In this document: piece by piece, positions 30,331 through 33,037 of the stretch
How the letters are laid out: the number at the start of each line of letters is the position of its first letter
Position numbering within the stretch: position 1 is the first letter of the stretch
Assembly (NCBI RefSeq): GCF_000330505.1
Contig: NW_004440440.1
Span: 325,116 to 358,152 of the forward strand
DNA: 33,037 nt
DNA from: Entamoeba invadens IP1
Lineage: Eukaryota; Evosea; Mastigamoebida; Endamoebidae
Reading direction: 5' to 3'
Translations under genes and position numbers: made by a program
The notes under the pieces: generated by a model
Seen by the model: only the letters and a program-made list of their open reading frames with translations
The model's database searches: none
What the model was told of the DNA's origin: nothing

Positions 30331-31058
30331 TTATTTTTTTAATATTTTAATGAAATAAAGTTAATAAAAGTTAATAAAATGATAATTCAATTTTAATAAT
30401 TCGGGTTGTAGTGATTATAATAGAGCCGAAGTAATTCAAATGACATCATATAAACACAATAAAGAACTTTAAATTTGGTATATTTTTACATAAAACATGT
30501 TAAAAATAAATTTTTGAATACAAATGGTTATTTAAACAAATTGCATTTCAAATTCACTTTTGAAAAATACATCATTAAATTATATACTAATTAATTAAAT
30601 ATTATTTTATTTATAAATTTGATAACAATTGTTTATAAATTGTTTGGTTAATTGAATCAAGTATTTTTGTTTAAACAAAAATAATACTTATGAGACTTTT
30701 CCAATAATACAATGTGTGAATTTACACAAACGTTAAGTTGTGTATTTTTATTTGTTGCTTTAAAAAAAACACTCAAAATATTGTATGTATAACCAAAGTT
30801 ACTGGTTCAAGTAATATTTCTATTTAATAAGATTTAATAGCGTAAAATAAAAACAAAATACACAGAGTTGTAATAATATATAAATATATTTATTCATACA
30901 ATTTACAATTTATTTATTGTCGACAAAAATATATTTTTATAAAAGCTTGACAAAAATACAACAATGAATTATTTTTAAAATTTTCTTTGTTAAAGAATAA
31001 TTAAGAAAATTCTTAATAATTTTTGGTAAAATGTCTTTTGGCAAAATGTCGTCATCCC
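30331..31058. repeat. Right terminal inverted repeat of the MULE (728 bp)
   Basis: This mirrors 27880-28607. On the minus strand it lies 5' of the transposase (ATG at 30239, 91 nt away), so it must contain or adjoin the transposase promoter. The outer 8 bp read GGGATGAC inward, versus GAGAGGGT at the left end. Confidence 0.93.
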
Positions 31059-31616
31059 ATAACAACTTCTCTAAGTTGTGAACAATATTTGAATGTATCA
31101 CTTTGAATAACATCCAGTTCTATTGGCGAAGTAAAATATTCTATTCTGCATCCAGAAAACGCACCACCACCAATTGAAGTAACTGTAGATGGCAAGTCAA
31201 TCGTTTTAAGCTTTTTGTAATTGTTAAAACAGTCTTGTGGAATACTTTTGATACTTTTTCTGTGTTTAAATGTTGTGTCTCCATATATGGAAATAGTCTG
31301 TTAGAAGTCACTAAAATTGGGTTGTATCGAAATCTGTCTAATGTACACGCAAATTCTTACAAATAAAAGAAGAGTTAATGAAATCGTTCTCAAAAAAAAT
31401 ATTTCACAACAATTTGGAAGTTAACACGTTCGCGTTCCATTTATTTTTTATTTTATTAAAAATCATTTGCTGTGAAATAATTTAAGTTTTGCAATTTGTT
31501 TTTTTAAAATAATAGTTGAAATAACCGTTCGCATTCCTGACGACATTTTTTTGCAACGATCTTAGTAAAATATAATAAGACATCATAACAAAAACAACTA
31601 AGATTTATGAATCAAT

Positions 31617-31870
31617 TCATTTCTTGACTTTTTTAAATCCGAGAGTACGTCGTGAATTAATACATAACTTATTAATCTTCGTTTTTTGTCGTTTACGCGC
31701 ACATTTCCACGACACTTGACATAGAGAACACATGTTTTAGCAACGACGCTGCTTGCAAGCATTACACATCAACTTTGTCTGTTCGTATAATACATTTTGT
31801 TTAATTTTTATTGTTCGTTAAACTCGGCCACTGAAACGAGCGCGTAAATGACACAAAACTGCAAGTCGAA
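31617..31870 (-). pseudogene. Decayed Cys-rich, basic coding remnant
   Basis: One minus-strand frame shows protein-like composition despite two TAA stops. It reads FCVIYALVSVAEFNEQ, stop, KIKQNVLYEQTKLMCNACKQ then RRC, stop, NMCSLCQVSWKCARKRQ, and ends GFKKVKK at TGA 31617. The spaced CXXC pairs followed by a basic tail suggest a zinc-binding C-terminus. A piggyBac-type transposase end is one possibility, since such elements occur in Entamoeba, but the cysteine spacing does not match well. No start codon or upstream domain was recognised. Confidence 0.35.
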
Positions 31871-32334
31871 AATAGAAGGTCAATTGAACATTTGAACATA
31901 ACAGTGTTACAATCGACAAACTTTCCTTGATTTTGTTTTAATTTTTATGTGCTTATACTTTAATTAATGATTTCAAGATGAGTATTGATTAAAAAGTGTT
32001 TTGTGTTACAAATCAAAAAGGCAAAATAATTCGATTGGTATATAACAAAAATTAGTTGTTTTAAAATGTCTTTAAAAACGGAAACGTGTTAAAAGCATCA
32101 AATGTAATTTTCATTTTTGGTGTTTAAAGATTTATTTAATATTTATCAAATGAATAATTCAATCAATTTTTTTTAAATTTTTAAAAACATGACCATAACT
32201 TTTTTGGTTGACACGTCATAAAACTTTTTTTTATTGCCTAAAGGGTTAAACCCTTGCTGTGTTAATAAGCCTCTTTTTACTTAAATAAAGAGGAATACAT
32301 TGGAAAACTACATCCTAATCGCAGAATACTGAAG

Positions 32335-32413
32335 TAATATCAAACGTATTTGGCCTTGATTGTCGGGAATAATTTGAGTTTATATTTCGTGAATAGTGTT
32401 AAAATAAACGGGA
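32335..32413. repeat. 79-bp direct repeat, copy 1
   Basis: This aligns without gaps to 32612-32690 with about nine differences. The right 30 bp (TTTATATTTCGTGAATAGTG onward to AAACGGGA) are identical. The copies start 277 bp apart. Confidence 0.85.
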
Positions 32414-32611
32414 TTTTAAATATTATGTGATAAAAGAACAAAAAAGATAATGGGTGCAGGTTTCTCTCCAGCAAGGTTCCCCATTTTTTTAGTTTTTCAA
32501 AAAAACTCCAATTGGAACAAGCAATACATTTAGGGTGTCTTAAACCCTCCGATATTTTTCCTGTTTTAATTATGCCTTAGGAAAATTACATTTAAATTAA
32601 AAAAAATAAAT

Positions 32612-32690
32612 TAATATTAAACGCATTTGACCTAATTTGTCGGGAATATTTTTTGTTTATATTTCGTGAATAGTGTTAAAATAAACGGGA
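32612..32690. repeat. 79-bp direct repeat, copy 2
   Basis: Second copy of the 32335-32413 repeat. Its end AAATAAACGGGAA resembles the reverse complement of the TTTTCCCGTTATTT block in the dispersed repeats at 11243 and 22132, so all four may belong to one family. Confidence 0.85.
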
Positions 32691-33037
32691 ATTAATTATT
32701 GTTTATTAGGATAGATATGTCGAGAAAGCAGCTACAAAATCGGGCATTTTTTTTTTAAAAAAACATTAGATTAATTAAAATCAGTAATAGGACAAAAAAT
32801 AAATTTATTCTCAATAAAATTAATAAACTAAATATATAACTTAAAATATCAATAAATATAGTTAAAAGACATACATATTGAAATGTTGTATATTTACCCA
32901 AAAATGATAGGTAATAAATACATTATTTATCGGGATCGATAACATTTTAATAACACAAATACAAATACTACAAGAATAACAATTGAAAAACAAAATTTCT
33001 AAAACATTAACATATTTTTAAAATGACAATTTTTTAG

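Larger units (their letters stand above)
27880..31058. mobile_element. Mutator-like DNA transposon (MULE), 3,179 bp
   Basis: The element has 728-bp terminal inverted repeats at 27880-28607 and 30331-31058, and encodes a MULE-type transposase between them. The host sequence ATAACAAC is duplicated immediately outside both ends (27872-27879 and 31059-31066), an 8-bp target duplication in the range known for Mutator elements. The repeats appear identical in every block I compared, apart from the outermost 8 bp (4 differences), implying a recent insertion. The transposase frame has a one-base shift, so this copy may be non-autonomous. It sits inside a BspA-like gene, in the same orientation. Mutator-like elements are established in Entamoeba genomes. 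Confidence 0.92.
27445..31440 (-). pseudogene. BspA-like LRR_5 pseudogene interrupted by a Mutator-like element
   Basis: The 3' part (27445-27879) encodes LRR_5 units such as LTKVVLSKKLLIINNGAFDD and LEHIDIPKSVYIVGCYAFSD. The 5' part (31059-31440) lies beyond the transposon. It begins with ATG at 31440 and shows the N-terminal module in pieces: QIVVKYF, ENDFINSSFICKN, FRYNPI and LFPYMET. These are separated by one-base shifts, including one in a run of eight T. A first repeat follows (TIDLPSTVTSIGGGAFSGC). At the insertion point the codons on the two sides join in frame through the 8-bp target site (LREVV then ISDNVEIIG). About 60 residues present after the ETYYIY segment in the 19186 protein are missing. 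Loss of function probably had more than one cause. Confidence 0.85.
31441..33037. other. Right-end region without an intact gene
   Basis: About 1.6 kb with no intact reading frame. It contains the decayed Cys-rich remnant (31617-31870), a 79-bp direct repeat pair (32335 and 32612), and a TTAA-centred near-palindrome AAGGGTTAAACCCTT at 32241-32255. The window may end inside a longer repeat. Confidence 0.5.

Noticed and set aside
32241..32255. AAGGGTTAAACCCTT as a piggyBac TTAA junction
   Set aside because: It looks like two CCC ends facing a TTAA, but no inverted repeats or transposase could be found on either side.
1..33037. CRISPR array, bacterial operon or phage region
   Set aside because: There are no regularly spaced repeats with unique spacers, no Shine-Dalgarno sites and no bacterial gene families; all signs are eukaryotic.

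Overview
The window is a piece of a very AT-rich eukaryotic genome that looks like Entamoeba, most likely E. invadens (inference). The evidence is the gene content: BspA-like LRR_5 proteins, a transmembrane kinase with a CXXC-rich ectodomain and a TKL-type kinase domain, and single-exon genes separated by long A/T-rich spacers. TATTTAAA core promoter motifs sit just upstream of several start codons. A Mutator-like DNA transposon and a mariner-type MITE fit E. invadens, which is known to be rich in DNA transposons. No bacterial operons, ribosome binding sites or CRISPR arrays are present.

Layout, left to right. 1-999: A/T-rich spacer. 1000-1563: small secreted or GPI-anchored cysteine protein. 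3432-4976: acyltransferase-3 family membrane protein. 5286-7699 (minus): acidic protein with a C-terminal SPRY domain, its 5' end split off by a one-base frameshift. 7907-8100 (minus): a U3 snoRNA gene, recognised from boxes A, C', C and D. 8455-9420: acidic protein with LRR_5 repeats. 9421-12335: 2.9 kb without a gene, holding an old repeat. 12336-16643: transmembrane receptor-like kinase, interrupted by a 100-N assembly gap. 17039-17220: three hairpins between convergent genes. 17228-19186 (minus): intact BspA-like LRR protein. 19398-19693: mariner-type MITE. 20095-21204: type I surface glycoprotein. 21954-22260: second copy of the dispersed repeat. 22538-22972 (minus): Pro/Gln-rich membrane protein. 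23477-23549 (minus): single tRNA-Thr(AGT). 23665-24857: condensation/BAHD-like acyltransferase with a broken 3' end.

25521-31440 (minus) is a graveyard of BspA-like LRR genes. The first (25521-27299) has lost its 5' end and carries three one-base frameshifts. The second (27445-31440) carries a 3,179-bp Mutator-like element (27880-31058) with essentially identical 728-bp terminal inverted repeats and an 8-bp target duplication. Removing the element and one duplication restores the LRR reading frame exactly at the insertion point. The transposase is itself split by one base. The right end (31441-33037) holds no intact gene, only a decayed Cys-rich coding remnant and a 79-bp direct repeat.

Surface and signalling genes (receptor kinase, BspA-like LRR proteins, secreted proteins) dominate, as expected for a fast-evolving accessory region. 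The recurrent one-base shifts at homopolymers in five loci are either true decay or assembly error. The sequence alone cannot separate these.
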